From positions 33,797 through 97,796 of the forward strand of contig NZ_JBEQZJ010000006.1 of NCBI RefSeq assembly GCF_045223415.1: 64,000 bases of DNA, written 5' to 3'. The notes under the pieces were generated by a model. That model was not told the DNA's origin, did not search any database, and saw only the letters and a list, made by a program, of their open reading frames with translations. How positions within the stretch are numbered: position 1 is the stretch's first letter; every line of letters starts with the position of its first letter. Positions 16,199 to 25,230 of the stretch are shown here, piece after piece. The DNA is from Hoskinsella mucinilytica (GTDB lineage: Bacteria > Bacillota_I > Bacilli_A > Erysipelotrichales > Erysipelotrichaceae). The translations under genes and the position numbers were made by a program.

Positions 16199-17527
16199 AT
16201 GAAGGAACAATTTTTAGAACGAATGAAAGGGTATTTAAAAGAAGAATATGAGGCATATCTGGAAACATTGAAAGAAGATATGTATCGTGGTATTCGTGTG
16301 AATCCATGTAAAAGCAGTATAGAAGAAATCAAAGCACTGGCTTTATGTGAGCTAAGGCCTTCTGCGATTTGCTCAGAGTCTTTCTATATCCCATATGATG
16401 TAGAGCATCTAGGTCATCATCCAGCACATTTGGCGGGGCTGTTCTATATGCAAGAGCCTAGCGCAAGTAGTGCTGTAGAAGTATTGGATGTCAAACAAGG
16501 AGATTGGGTATTGGATTTATGTGCTGCACCCGGGGGAAAAAGTACGCAAATCGCTGCTAAGCTTGCGGATACGGGATTTCTTGTCAGTAATGAAATTGAC
16601 GCAAAGCGCTCTCTCATTCTAATGTCAAATATGGAAAGAATGGGATTCAGTGAGTGTATGATCACCAACACGCATCCTGATATCCTATGTAAAGAAATGT
16701 ATGGTTGTTTTGATAAGGTTTTGGTAGATGCTCCTTGTAGTGGCGAGGGGATGTTCAAAAAGCATTCCAGAGCCATGGAAGAGTGGACAGTAGAAAATGT
16801 TTGTGCGTGTGCTGCTCGACAAAAATTGATTTTAGATAGTGCCTATGAAGCGTTGAAACAGGATGGTATCATGGTATATTCTACTTGTACTTATGCAATG
16901 GAAGAAAATGAACAGGTCATTTACAGCTTTTTGAAAGAGCATCCTGATATGGAATTGGTCGATACATCTGTGAATTTTGGAAGAAGTGGATTTGCCTACG
17001 AAGATCTGGCATATGAAAAGCTTAGAAGGATATTGCCAATGGATCAAGGGGAAGGTCATTTTATTGCGAAAATGAAAAAGCATGGAGAACAATCTAAGGC
17101 GAAACTAAAAGTTCTGACAAGCGATAAAAAACCACCTTATGTGGAAACGTTGTTAAAGGAACAGTTAACGAAAGTTCCACCATATACTATGCTCTTACAA
17201 GATAAGGTATATGTAAAAGCAACACCATTTATAAAACTGAAAAAAACAAGAGTGTTAAGACAAGGCATACTAGCAGGAGAAATGATCAAAAACAGAATGG
17301 AGCCACATCAACATCTTTATACGGCACACCTATTACAAGATCAGTATCAAAAGCGTTATGATATGAGTGATGAAGAATGTATTCTTTTTCTACAAGGTAA
17401 CCCATTGATGGTAGAGGGATATAAAGGATATACTTGTTTGACTTGGCATCATCACCCTATTGGTTTTGGTAAGGGAGATGGCTTAGTGATCAAAAATAAG
17501 TATCCAAAAGGTATGAGGATACATTAG
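16199..17527 (+). CDS. RsmF/RsmB-NOP family rRNA (cytosine-C5) methyltransferase
   Basis: 442 residues. The SAM site is VLDLCAAPGGKSTQ (Asp106 onward), the Pro-Cys motif is VDAPCSGEGM (Cys180) and the catalytic STCTY motif has Cys230: the two-cysteine arrangement of m5C RNA methyltransferases (NOL1/NOP2/sun). A carboxyl extension (about 300-442) resembles the substrate-binding domain of Firmicute YebU/RsmF-like enzymes. It methylates cytosine in 16S rRNA; the exact position is inferred from family. The start follows GAAAGAGGTAAG. Confidence 0.87.
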   Translation: MKEQFLERMKGYLKEEYEAYLETLKEDMYRGIRVNPCKSSIEEIKALALCELRPSAICSESFYIPYDVEHLGHHPAHLAGLFYMQEPSASSAVEVLDVKQGDWVLDLCAAPGGKSTQIAAKLADTGFLVSNEIDAKRSLILMSNMERMGFSECMITNTHPDILCKEMYGCFDKVLVDAPCSGEGMFKKHSRAMEEWTVENVCACAARQKLILDSAYEALKQDGIMVYSTCTYAMEENEQVIYSFLKEHPDMELVDTSVNFGRSGFAYEDLAYEKLRRILPMDQGEGHFIAKMKKHGEQSKAKLKVLTSDKKPPYVETLLKEQLTKVPPYTMLLQDKVYVKATPFIKLKKTRVLRQGILAGEMIKNRMEPHQHLYTAHLLQDQYQKRYDMSDEECILFLQGNPLMVEGYKGYTCLTWHHHPIGFGKGDGLVIKNKYPKGMRIH

Positions 17528-17556
17528 AGGAACCAATATTCATGTTCCTTTTTCTT
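17526..17556 (+). terminator. Terminator after the RsmF-type gene
   Basis: AGAGGAAC, loop of ten bases, GTTCCTTTTTC; 5-bp G-C/A-T stem extended by weaker pairs and a T tract. Confidence 0.75.
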
Positions 17557-17559
17557 TTG

Positions 17560-17588
17560 TTGGAAGAGTGTGTAATTCATGTTAAAAT
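17560..17588 (+). promoter_or_regulatory. Promoter of the ABC-F gene
   Basis: TTGGAA (17560-17565), 17-bp spacer, TAAAAT (17583-17588), 24 bp before the chosen start codon. Confidence 0.7.
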
Positions 17589-17612
17589 AGACGATGGAAA
17601 GTGGTGAAGCAA

Positions 17613-19397
17613 ATGTTAATTACTGCAGAACATATCACAAAGCACCAAAATGTGAAGGAAATATTAATGGATGCCAATTTTACAATCGAGGACAAGGATA
17701 AGATTGCGTTGATTGGTATCAACGGTACAGGAAAAACCACTCTGTTAAAGATATTGACAGGGGAAGAACAAATCGAATCAGGAACGATTTTGAAAAAGAA
17801 TGGTTTACGCATATCTTATTTACCACAGGAGCCGGTGTTTGATGAAGAAGAAACCATCCTTCATCAGATTCTTTCAATGGATAAAGATATTCAGGAATTT
17901 GAAGCGAAAAGCATTTTAGGTAAGCTAGGTATTCAAGATGTGAATCAAAAAGTGAATGTCTTAAGTGGTGGACAAAGAAAACGTGTTGCTTTGGCAAAAG
18001 CTTTGTTGAAGCCATGTGATTTATTGCTTTTGGATGAACCCACCAATCATTTGGATAATACGATGATCGAATGGTTGGAAAACTATTTAAAGAAATTTTC
18101 GAAAGCAATTTTTATGGTAACGCATGATCGTTATTTTTTAGAGCGTGTTTGTACGAAAATGATAGAAATCGATCGAGGTGTACTTTATAGCTATGACGCT
18201 AATTATTCTTCTTATTTAGAGATGAAAGAAGAACGAATGAGAATAGCGCAGGCGCAAGAGAAAAAACGTAAAAGTATTTTAAAGAAAGAATTGGAATGGG
18301 TACGTGCAGGAGTACAAGCACGTGGTACCAAAAGTAAAGAGCGATTGGATCGCTTTTATCAAATGAGTGCAATTGAAGATGTGAAAGCAGATGGTAATGT
18401 TACCTTGGATACGCTAACTTCCAGACTAGGTAAAAAAACGATTGAAATCCATGAGATTTCTAAAGCTTTTGATGGAAAAGCGTTGTTTCATGATTTTTCT
18501 TATCAGATGAAACGAAATGATCGTATCGGTATCATAGGACCAAACGGTTGTGGAAAAAGCACATTGCTACATATTTTAGCAAAAGAGCTTACACCTGATC
18601 ATGGGGAAGTCATTCATGGTGAAACGGTAAAAATTGCTTATTTTAAACAAGGACATGAGGATATGGATCCAAGTATGAGAGTATTGGATTATATCAAGGA
18701 AACAAGCAATGCGATTGAAACAGCTGAAGGAACCTATAGTGCCTCTCAGATGCTGGAACGATTTTTATTTGATTCTAAGCAACAATATGCAAATATCGGG
18801 CGGTTATCAGGAGGAGAAAAGCGTCGTTTATATTTATTAAAGGTATTGATGGGAGCACCTAATATTTTGTTTTTAGATGAACCGACCAATGATCTAGATA
18901 TCGCAACGTTACAAATATTAGAAGATTATCTTGATGCATTCAACGGTGCCTTGATCGTTGTCAGTCATGATCGTTATTTCTTAGATCGTATTTGTGACGC
19001 TTTGTTTATTTTTCAAGCAGATGGCGAAATCAAATCCTTTATCGGTGGTTATAGCGCTTATATGGAGCTATCTGTGATCAATCAAATCAAAGATAATGGA
19101 AAAATAAGCGAAACAAAACAAGAAAATAAAACCATGCAAACCTTACGTATGTCCAGCAAAGAGAAAAAAGAGTTGGAACATATGGATGAAGAAATGGATA
19201 AGGTACAACATTCTATTGACGATATTGATCAAGAGATGGAAAAGTATGCTATGGATTTTGTGAAGTTAAATAGCTTAAGTGAACAGCGAAGCTCATTAGA
19301 ATCTAAACTAGAAGAATTGATGGAGCGTTGGGAGTATTTGAGTGAGAAACAAAATCAAATCGAGGAAATGAAGAAGGGAAGAAACGAAATACGGTAA
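17613..19397 (+). CDS. ABC-F family ribosome-associated ATPase (Uup/YfmR-like)
   Basis: About 594 residues with two ABC ATPase domains in one chain and no membrane helix: Walker A GINGTGKTT and GPNGCGKST, signatures LSGGQRKRVALAKALL and LSGGEKRRLYLLKVL, Walker B LLLLDEPTNHLD and ILFLDEPTNDLD. The domains are joined by a charged helical linker (about 225-285), and a carboxyl coiled coil (about 520-594) follows. That is the Uup/YfmR layout. These proteins bind the ribosomal E site and rescue stalled translation; they are not transporters. GTG codons 12 bases upstream are alternative starts, but ATG at 17613 aligns better with the family's amino end. Confidence 0.85.
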   Translation: MLITAEHITKHQNVKEILMDANFTIEDKDKIALIGINGTGKTTLLKILTGEEQIESGTILKKNGLRISYLPQEPVFDEEETILHQILSMDKDIQEFEAKSILGKLGIQDVNQKVNVLSGGQRKRVALAKALLKPCDLLLLDEPTNHLDNTMIEWLENYLKKFSKAIFMVTHDRYFLERVCTKMIEIDRGVLYSYDANYSSYLEMKEERMRIAQAQEKKRKSILKKELEWVRAGVQARGTKSKERLDRFYQMSAIEDVKADGNVTLDTLTSRLGKKTIEIHEISKAFDGKALFHDFSYQMKRNDRIGIIGPNGCGKSTLLHILAKELTPDHGEVIHGETVKIAYFKQGHEDMDPSMRVLDYIKETSNAIETAEGTYSASQMLERFLFDSKQQYANIGRLSGGEKRRLYLLKVLMGAPNILFLDEPTNDLDIATLQILEDYLDAFNGALIVVSHDRYFLDRICDALFIFQADGEIKSFIGGYSAYMELSVINQIKDNGKISETKQENKTMQTLRMSSKEKKELEHMDEEMDKVQHSIDDIDQEMEKYAMDFVKLNSLSEQRSSLESKLEELMERWEYLSEKQNQIEEMKKGRNEIR

Positions 19398-19425
19398 CTA
19401 CACCGATTCGTTTCTTTTTTCTTTT
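19376..19425 (+). terminator. Terminator overlapping the end of the ABC-F gene
   Basis: AAGAAACGAA ... TTCGTTTCTT, a 10-bp stem with an inner CGG/CCG extension and a T tract. The 5' arm is inside the coding sequence. Confidence 0.85.
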
Positions 19426-19508
19426 TGAAATTATAAAAGTTTCCTTAAAAAAGTTATTTGATGGTGTTTCCTCATTGGTTTCATGGTAAAATAGTAAACG
19501 GTGATAAA

Positions 19509-20561
19509 ATGAAAAGTTTATATGATTTTAATTATGATGAAATGGCAGAAATGGCATTGGAACATGGATGGAAAAAGTTTCGTGGACACCAGATTTTTCA
19601 ATGGCTATATCGTAAAAGAGTAACTTCTATTGATGAAATGAGTGATCTTTCTAAGGAAACAAGAGAAATTCTGAATGAAAATTATCAGTTGAAGCCTCTT
19701 GAGTTAAGAGATAAACAGGTTTCTAGTGATGGAACTTGTAAATATTTATTTGCATTAGAAGATGGCTCTTTGATTGAGAGCGTTCTAATGCAATTTGATT
19801 ATGGAAAAAGTATTTGTGTAACAAGCCAAGTTGGATGTAATATGGCTTGTGCCTTTTGTGCAAGTGGACTGACAAAGAAAAAACGTAATTTGACCAGTGG
19901 CGAAATGGTGGCGCAGGTCTTATATGTACAACAAGATTTAGACAAACAAGAGGAACGTCTAAGTCATATCGTTGTTATGGGAACCGGAGAGCCTTTTGAT
20001 AATTATGAGAATGTCATGAATTTTCTTTCAACGGTCAATCATGATCGAGGTCTTGGAATTGGAGCACGTCATATTACGATTTCTACCTGTGGAGTCGTAC
20101 CGAAAATTTATGAATTTGCGAAAGAACATACACAATATAATTTAGCGATATCGCTTCATGCTCCTAATAATGAATTACGTAATGAGCTAATGCCTGTCAA
20201 TCGTGCATATCCATTAGAAGAATTAATGAAAGCCATTCACTATTATGCAAATGAAAACAATCGTCGCTTGACTTTTGAATATATCCTATTAAAAGGAGTC
20301 AATGATTCTATGCAACATGTTTCTCAATTAGCTAAGCTTATGAAGGGGTTAAATGCTTATATCAATTTGATTCCTTATAATGCGGTAGATGAGAATGGAT
20401 TTCAAGGTGTTAGATATGAAGAAGCTATGGTATTTTATGACGCATTGATGAAAAAAGGTGTTCGTTGTACGATCAGAAAAGAACATGGTGCAGATATCGA
20501 TGCGGCATGTGGGCAACTACGTGTGAAACATCTAAAAAAAGAAAAAGAAGAAATGAGGTGA
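19509..20561 (+). CDS. rlmN: Dual-specificity 23S rRNA/tRNA adenine-C2 methyltransferase
   Basis: 350 residues of a radical-SAM methyltransferase: the cluster motif CNMACAFCASG (C-x3-C-x2-C), GTGEPFDNYENV, and ISLHAPNNELRNELMPVNRAYPL, with the second catalytic Cys near DIDAACGQLR. RlmN adds C2-methyl to A2503 of 23S rRNA and A37 of some tRNAs. The ATG at 19509 has a GGTGATAAA site; an earlier in-frame ATG (19458) adds 17 residues lacking a ribosome site. It heads the operon rlmN-prpC-prkC-rsgA-rpe-thiN, the same order as in Bacillus. Confidence 0.95.
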   Translation: MKSLYDFNYDEMAEMALEHGWKKFRGHQIFQWLYRKRVTSIDEMSDLSKETREILNENYQLKPLELRDKQVSSDGTCKYLFALEDGSLIESVLMQFDYGKSICVTSQVGCNMACAFCASGLTKKKRNLTSGEMVAQVLYVQQDLDKQEERLSHIVVMGTGEPFDNYENVMNFLSTVNHDRGLGIGARHITISTCGVVPKIYEFAKEHTQYNLAISLHAPNNELRNELMPVNRAYPLEELMKAIHYYANENNRRLTFEYILLKGVNDSMQHVSQLAKLMKGLNAYINLIPYNAVDENGFQGVRYEEAMVFYDALMKKGVRCTIRKEHGADIDAACGQLRVKHLKKEKEEMR

Positions 20562-20566
20562 ATCGA

Positions 20567-21307
20567 ATGAAATATTATGGTGCTACCCATCAAGGACTCA
20601 GAAGAAAAAATAATCAGGATAGTTTCTGTATCATGGAAAATAGTCATCATGCCTTACTTGCTGTTGTATGTGATGGTATAGGTGGTGGTAATGCAGGGGA
20701 TATCGCCAGTAAAATGACAGTAGATCATATCAAAGAAAGTTTTCTTCGTTGTGGAACCTTTGAAAATGATCAAGAGGTAAAGAAATGGCTTAGTACAGTG
20801 ATTCAAGAAGCCAATGATCAAGTGTTTACACAATCTACCAGAAATGAATCAATGAAAGGAATGGGAACCACCGTGGTAGGGGTTTTGATTCAATCAGATC
20901 AAACCTATAGTTTCAATGCGGGAGATTCCAGAACTTATGGGTTATATGAGGATGATTTCTTGTGTTTAACAGAGGATCATTCTTATATTGCGGATTTATT
21001 AAAGCGTGGAGAAGTGACACAAGAACAGGCTGCTACGCATCCTAATCGTAATATGTTGACCAATGCACTTGGTATTTGGAATAGCATGCGTATCGATATC
21101 AATAAGATCAAAAATGATTATCATGCGTTATTGATTTGTAGCGATGGGTTACATGGCTATGTAGCGGAAGCGGATATTCAATATGTACTTAAGGCGCATC
21201 ATAGTGTCAAAGATAAAGTAGATGCTTTGATTCAAATGTCTTTGGATGCTGGTGGCTATGATAATGTCAGTGTCATCATCATTGAGAAGGAGGACAATGA
21301 TGCATGA
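20567..21307 (+). CDS. prpC: PP2C-family serine/threonine phosphatase
   Basis: 246 residues with the PP2C metal motifs: GLRRKNNQDSF, VVCDGIGGGNAGDIAS, GMGTTVVGVLI, AGDSRTYGL and GGYDNVSVIII (metal-binding aspartates). It dephosphorylates proteins modified by the adjacent kinase PrkC. The ATG at 20567, 5 bp after rlmN, is set by AGGTGA. It overlaps prkC by 4 bp. Confidence 0.93.
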   Translation: MKYYGATHQGLRRKNNQDSFCIMENSHHALLAVVCDGIGGGNAGDIASKMTVDHIKESFLRCGTFENDQEVKKWLSTVIQEANDQVFTQSTRNESMKGMGTTVVGVLIQSDQTYSFNAGDSRTYGLYEDDFLCLTEDHSYIADLLKRGEVTQEQAATHPNRNMLTNALGIWNSMRIDINKIKNDYHALLICSDGLHGYVAEADIQYVLKAHHSVKDKVDALIQMSLDAGGYDNVSVIIIEKEDNDA

Positions 21308-23013
21308 ATAAGATGATAGGAGAACGTTACATGTTGGTTACCTCACTTGGTGAGGGTGGAATGGCGGATGTTTATTTGGCAGTGGATACCATTTTAAATC
21401 GAGAGGTTGCCATTAAAGTCTTACGTGGGGAATTAGGAAAAGATCCTGTCGCATTGCTACGTTTTCAGCGAGAAGCAAATGCTGTTAGTAAGTTAAACCA
21501 TCCTAATGTTGTAGATGTGTATGATGTTGGAGAATGCGAAGGAAGACACTATATCGTTATGGAATATGTAAGGGGAAGAACTTTAAAACAATTGATATCT
21601 CAACGTGGAGCACTTAATTGTGATGAAGCTGTCAATATCATGATGCAATTAACCAGTGCAGTACAACATGCACATGAAAATCATATCATTCATCGTGATA
21701 TCAAACCACAGAATGTATTGGTGAAAGATGATGGTACCGTTAAGATTACAGACTTTGGCATAGCACTTGCTCATGATGCTGTTCAGCTTACACAAAGCAA
21801 TGCGGTGTTAGGAAGTGCACATTATTTAGCACCTGAAACAACACGAGGAGAAACACCAACCAATCAAGTAGATATCTATGCATTGGGAATCGTTTTTTAC
21901 GAATTATTGACAGGAAGTGTACCATTTAATGGAGATAATCCAGTACAGATTGCGATGAAGCATTTACGAGAAGAAGTTCCGAGTGTCAAAGAATTTAATC
22001 CGACGATTCCGCAATCCGTAGAAAATATCATCATCAAAGCGACGGTAAAAAATCGCTCTTTGCGTTATCAAAGCGCCAATGATATGTTGATCGATCTAGA
22101 TGATTGCTTGTTACCGGAAAAAAGAAACGTAGCTAAATTAGTATTTCAAGAAGAAAGTCAGCCAACCTTGGTGATGGATGCTAAGAAATCATCTCCAACA
22201 AAAAAGCAAAACAAAGCGAAATCGAAAGTCATTCCTATCGAAGATGAGGAAGAAGATCGTCCGGAAAAAAGTCATACTAAGCTCATCATCGTCATCTTAC
22301 TTGGTATCATTTGTGTTGCCGCAACCATTGCGATCTTATTCTTTTCCGGTATGCTTACAAGTGAAAAAACGATTGTGGTACCGGATGTGCAAGGTGTAAA
22401 TCAGCGAGATGCCCAACAGACCTTAAAACTTTCCGGATTTGATGCCAGCAATATAAAGATAAAGGAAGCATTAAGTGATGATGTGGAAAAAGGTAAGGTA
22501 ATTTCTATCAGTCCTGAAATCGGAAGTGATGCCAAGAAAGGTACCAGCTTTACCTTAACGATCAGTAAAGGAATCTATTTTGTTGTGGATGACTATACCA
22601 ATCAATTATATGAGGATGTCAAGGCACAATTAGAAAAGGAAAACGCCAATTTGGAAGTAAAGGTAGAATACTCTTATGCTGTTGATAAAAAAGCAGGATA
22701 CATCATTGAACAAAAAGGACATGTGAAAGGGGATAAATTAGACCCTGACGAAAAAGAAAGCATTACCTTTGTCGTAACCGCAAAACCAACGAAAGTTTTG
22801 GAAAATATGATCGGGAGAAATGTGGAAGAAGTACAAGATGAGCTTCAAAAAGAAGGCTTTGTCGTTGTGACGTCCACACTTTCTACAAGTGAGCTCAGTG
22901 AAGAGGAATTGGCAGAAATCAAACATAATGTCGTAATTCAAACCGATCCCAAAGAAGGAACGAAATATACACAGGAAGGAGAAGAATACATCATGCTGTA
23001 TTACTATGAATAG
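21304..23013 (+). CDS. prkC: PASTA-domain serine/threonine protein kinase
   Basis: 569 residues. The cytoplasmic Hanks-type kinase has the glycine loop GEGGMADVY, catalytic Lys in AIKVL, HRDIKPQNVLV and DFG; a charged linker, one membrane helix (about 335-357: LIIVILLGIICVAATIAILF) and three PASTA repeats outside follow. The kinase senses muropeptide/lipid II via PASTA and phosphorylates cell wall, division and translation proteins. It overlaps prpC by 4 bp, so kinase and phosphatase are coupled. Confidence 0.95.
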   Translation: MNKMIGERYMLVTSLGEGGMADVYLAVDTILNREVAIKVLRGELGKDPVALLRFQREANAVSKLNHPNVVDVYDVGECEGRHYIVMEYVRGRTLKQLISQRGALNCDEAVNIMMQLTSAVQHAHENHIIHRDIKPQNVLVKDDGTVKITDFGIALAHDAVQLTQSNAVLGSAHYLAPETTRGETPTNQVDIYALGIVFYELLTGSVPFNGDNPVQIAMKHLREEVPSVKEFNPTIPQSVENIIIKATVKNRSLRYQSANDMLIDLDDCLLPEKRNVAKLVFQEESQPTLVMDAKKSSPTKKQNKAKSKVIPIEDEEEDRPEKSHTKLIIVILLGIICVAATIAILFFSGMLTSEKTIVVPDVQGVNQRDAQQTLKLSGFDASNIKIKEALSDDVEKGKVISISPEIGSDAKKGTSFTLTISKGIYFVVDDYTNQLYEDVKAQLEKENANLEVKVEYSYAVDKKAGYIIEQKGHVKGDKLDPDEKESITFVVTAKPTKVLENMIGRNVEEVQDELQKEGFVVVTSTLSTSELSEEELAEIKHNVVIQTDPKEGTKYTQEGEEYIMLYYYE

Positions 23014-23016
23014 CCT

Positions 23017-23886
23017 ATGAAGGAACAAGGAAGAATCATAAAAATTGTTTCCAATCAGTATGAGGTACTAGATGCTTCTAACCATCGTAACTTGTGTGTC
23101 GCAATGGGAAAGTTAAGAAAACATCAATCTCCTGTAGTTGGTGATCTGGTTAGTTTTGAACGTTTTTCCGATCAGATTGGAATACAAAAAATTGAAAAGC
23201 GAAAGAACGAATTGATACGTCCGGCAATCGCAAATGTAGATCAAGCCATCATTGTGATGTCTTGTAAAGATCCGGATTTCTCTACGACATTGATCGATCG
23301 TTTGATTTTTCAAATAGCTTATGCGAATATAACACCTATCCTTTGTATTACCAAGCTTGATTTGATAGAGAAAGATGATCCTATCCATAACGAAATCAAA
23401 GATTACAGAAAAAGCGGATATCAAGTATTTGAAAGTGGAAAGGGATATGCTACAGAGGATCTTTGTGAAGCTTTGAAGGGAAAAATCAGTGTGTTAACTG
23501 GACAAAGCGGTGCTGGAAAAAGCTCTTTGTTGAATCGTATTGAACCTGCCTTTCAGCTTCAAACACAGGAAATCAGTAAGGCATTAGGAAGAGGAAAGCA
23601 TACGACACGCCATTGTGAGTTACATGAAGTCGCAGGTGGTTGGGTAGCGGATACACCAGGGTTTTCTTCCATGGATTTTTCTCATATGGAAATTTCATTG
23701 CTTCAAGAACGTATCCCTGATTTTAAACCTTATATCTTTAATTGTAAGTTTAATGATTGCATTCATATGAATGAACCAGGATGTCGCATTCAAGAGGCTG
23801 TAGCACAAGGGGACATCAGTCCTATTCGTTATGAACATTACAAAGAGGTCGTATCTATGATTCGTTCCTATAAACCAAAATATTAA
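23017..23886 (+). CDS. rsgA: Ribosome small-subunit-dependent GTPase A
   Basis: 289 residues: amino OB-fold, circularly permuted GTPase with TKLD, then the P-loop GQSGAGKSSLLN and DTPGFSS, and a carboxyl zinc site (FNCKFNDCIHMNEPGC). RsgA assists 30S maturation by removing RbfA. It starts 3 bp after prkC. Confidence 0.94.
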   Translation: MKEQGRIIKIVSNQYEVLDASNHRNLCVAMGKLRKHQSPVVGDLVSFERFSDQIGIQKIEKRKNELIRPAIANVDQAIIVMSCKDPDFSTTLIDRLIFQIAYANITPILCITKLDLIEKDDPIHNEIKDYRKSGYQVFESGKGYATEDLCEALKGKISVLTGQSGAGKSSLLNRIEPAFQLQTQEISKALGRGKHTTRHCELHEVAGGWVADTPGFSSMDFSHMEISLLQERIPDFKPYIFNCKFNDCIHMNEPGCRIQEAVAQGDISPIRYEHYKEVVSMIRSYKPKY

Positions 23887-23899
23887 GGAGGATATCAAT

Positions 23900-24565
23900 A
23901 TGAAAGAATTAGTAATTGCACCGTCTATATTATCACTTGATTATGCACGAACAAGTGAACAATTGAAGGAATTAAATGAAAGCAATGCAAAATGGATGCA
24001 TTTTGATGTTATGGATGGTCATTTTGTGCCTAATTTAACGTTTGGACCGGATATTTTAAAGGGCTTTAAGGCATGTACCGATATGTTTATGGATGTTCAT
24101 ATCATGGTAGATCAACCGGATATGATGGCAGATATTTTTGCGAAAGCAGGAGCCGATATGATTACCTTTCATTTAGAAGCAGTTAAGGACATGGATGCTT
24201 GTATTGCATTGTGTAAGAAAATCAGAAAAGCAGGTGTGATGGTAGGGGTATCTGTCAAACCTAACACAGCTGTAGAACCATTGTTGCCTTATTTATCAGA
24301 AATGGATCTGGTATTGATCATGAGCGTAGAGCCGGGCTTTGGTGGACAGTCCTTTATGGAAGATACCTTAGATAAAGTTCGAATCCTTCGTAAAGAAATA
24401 GAAACAAGAGGATTAGATACAAGAATTGAAATCGATGGTGGTATCAATGAAGAAACCGCAACTTTGGCAGTGGAAGCGGGCTGTGATACTTTGGTAGCAG
24501 GTAGCTATGTATTCAAACAAGATATCAAAGAAGCTGTGAACCGCTTGTTATCATGTCAAAAGTAG
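23900..24565 (+). CDS. rpe: Ribulose-phosphate 3-epimerase
   Basis: 221 residues, TIM barrel. APSILSLDYA, the HFDVMDGHFVPN motif, DVHIMV, MSVEPGFGGQSF and IEIDGGI carry the metal ligands and catalytic aspartates. It interconverts D-ribulose 5-phosphate and D-xylulose 5-phosphate in the pentose phosphate pathway. AAGGAGG precedes the start; it overlaps thiN by 13 bp. Confidence 0.96.
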   Translation: MKELVIAPSILSLDYARTSEQLKELNESNAKWMHFDVMDGHFVPNLTFGPDILKGFKACTDMFMDVHIMVDQPDMMADIFAKAGADMITFHLEAVKDMDACIALCKKIRKAGVMVGVSVKPNTAVEPLLPYLSEMDLVLIMSVEPGFGGQSFMEDTLDKVRILRKEIETRGLDTRIEIDGGINEETATLAVEAGCDTLVAGSYVFKQDIKEAVNRLLSCQK

Positions 24566-25161
24566 TACTTGTCGCAGGAATGAGTCAAACCATTCCGATA
24601 TTAGAAGGATATGATTATATCGGAATCGATCATGGCGCAGTGAGCTGTCTCAAACAAGGAATTTCAATGGTATGTGCTGTTGGCGATTTTGATAGCGTCA
24701 ATGAAGAAGAAAAAGCATGGATCAAGGAAACAACAAAGGTATTGCCTCTACCTGCTCATAAAAATGAAACTGATACCGAAGTGGCAGTTCACTATGCTTT
24801 AGAACAAGCCTATCAAGAAATCATATTGTATGGGGGCTTAGGTGGAAGAATTGACCATGAATTAGCGAACTTATATTTGTTGATGAATCGAGAATTACCA
24901 TTGATCCTAATGAATGAACAAAATCGCATTCGTTTGTTAAAAGAAGGGAATTATGAAATTCCCCAAAGTGAATATACATATTTAAGCTTTCTTGCTTTGA
25001 TTCCATCCTGCATCAGTGAAACCGGTGTAGCATACCCACTTGATCATTGTGAGATCACCAATCAAGATATCTTTACCGTATCAAATGAAATCATAGAAGA
25101 TGTTGCACAAGTAAGCATTCATTATGGAAAAGTATTGATGATTGAAACCAGAGATTCATGA
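24553..25161 (+). CDS. thiN: Thiamine diphosphokinase
   Basis: 202 residues with the kinase motifs GIDHGAVSCLKQG, GDFDSV, ALPLPAHKNETDTE-like (LPLPAHKNETDTEVAVHYAL, shown in part) and GGLGGRIDHELANLYLL. It transfers pyrophosphate from ATP to thiamine. The last gene of the operon, it overlaps rpe and ends at a terminator. Confidence 0.92.
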   Translation: MSKVVLVAGMSQTIPILEGYDYIGIDHGAVSCLKQGISMVCAVGDFDSVNEEEKAWIKETTKVLPLPAHKNETDTEVAVHYALEQAYQEIILYGGLGGRIDHELANLYLLMNRELPLILMNEQNRIRLLKEGNYEIPQSEYTYLSFLALIPSCISETGVAYPLDHCEITNQDIFTVSNEIIEDVAQVSIHYGKVLMIETRDS

Positions 25162-25176
25162 TTTCTGGTTTTTTTC
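25145..25176 (+). terminator. Terminator of the rlmN-thiN operon
   Basis: AAACCAGA, 11-base loop, TCTGGTTT and a run of seven T; the 5' arm overlaps the end of thiN. Confidence 0.85.
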
Positions 25177-25177
25177 A

Positions 25178-25205
25178 TTGTTGGTAGCATAAAATAAGGT
25201 ATAAT
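25178..25205 (+). promoter_or_regulatory. Promoter of the nucleoside kinase gene
   Basis: TTGTTG (25178-25183), 16-bp spacer, TATAAT (25200-25205), 25 bp before the ATG. Confidence 0.7.
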
Positions 25206-25230
25206 AAAAGAAAAGAAAGAAGATGATAAT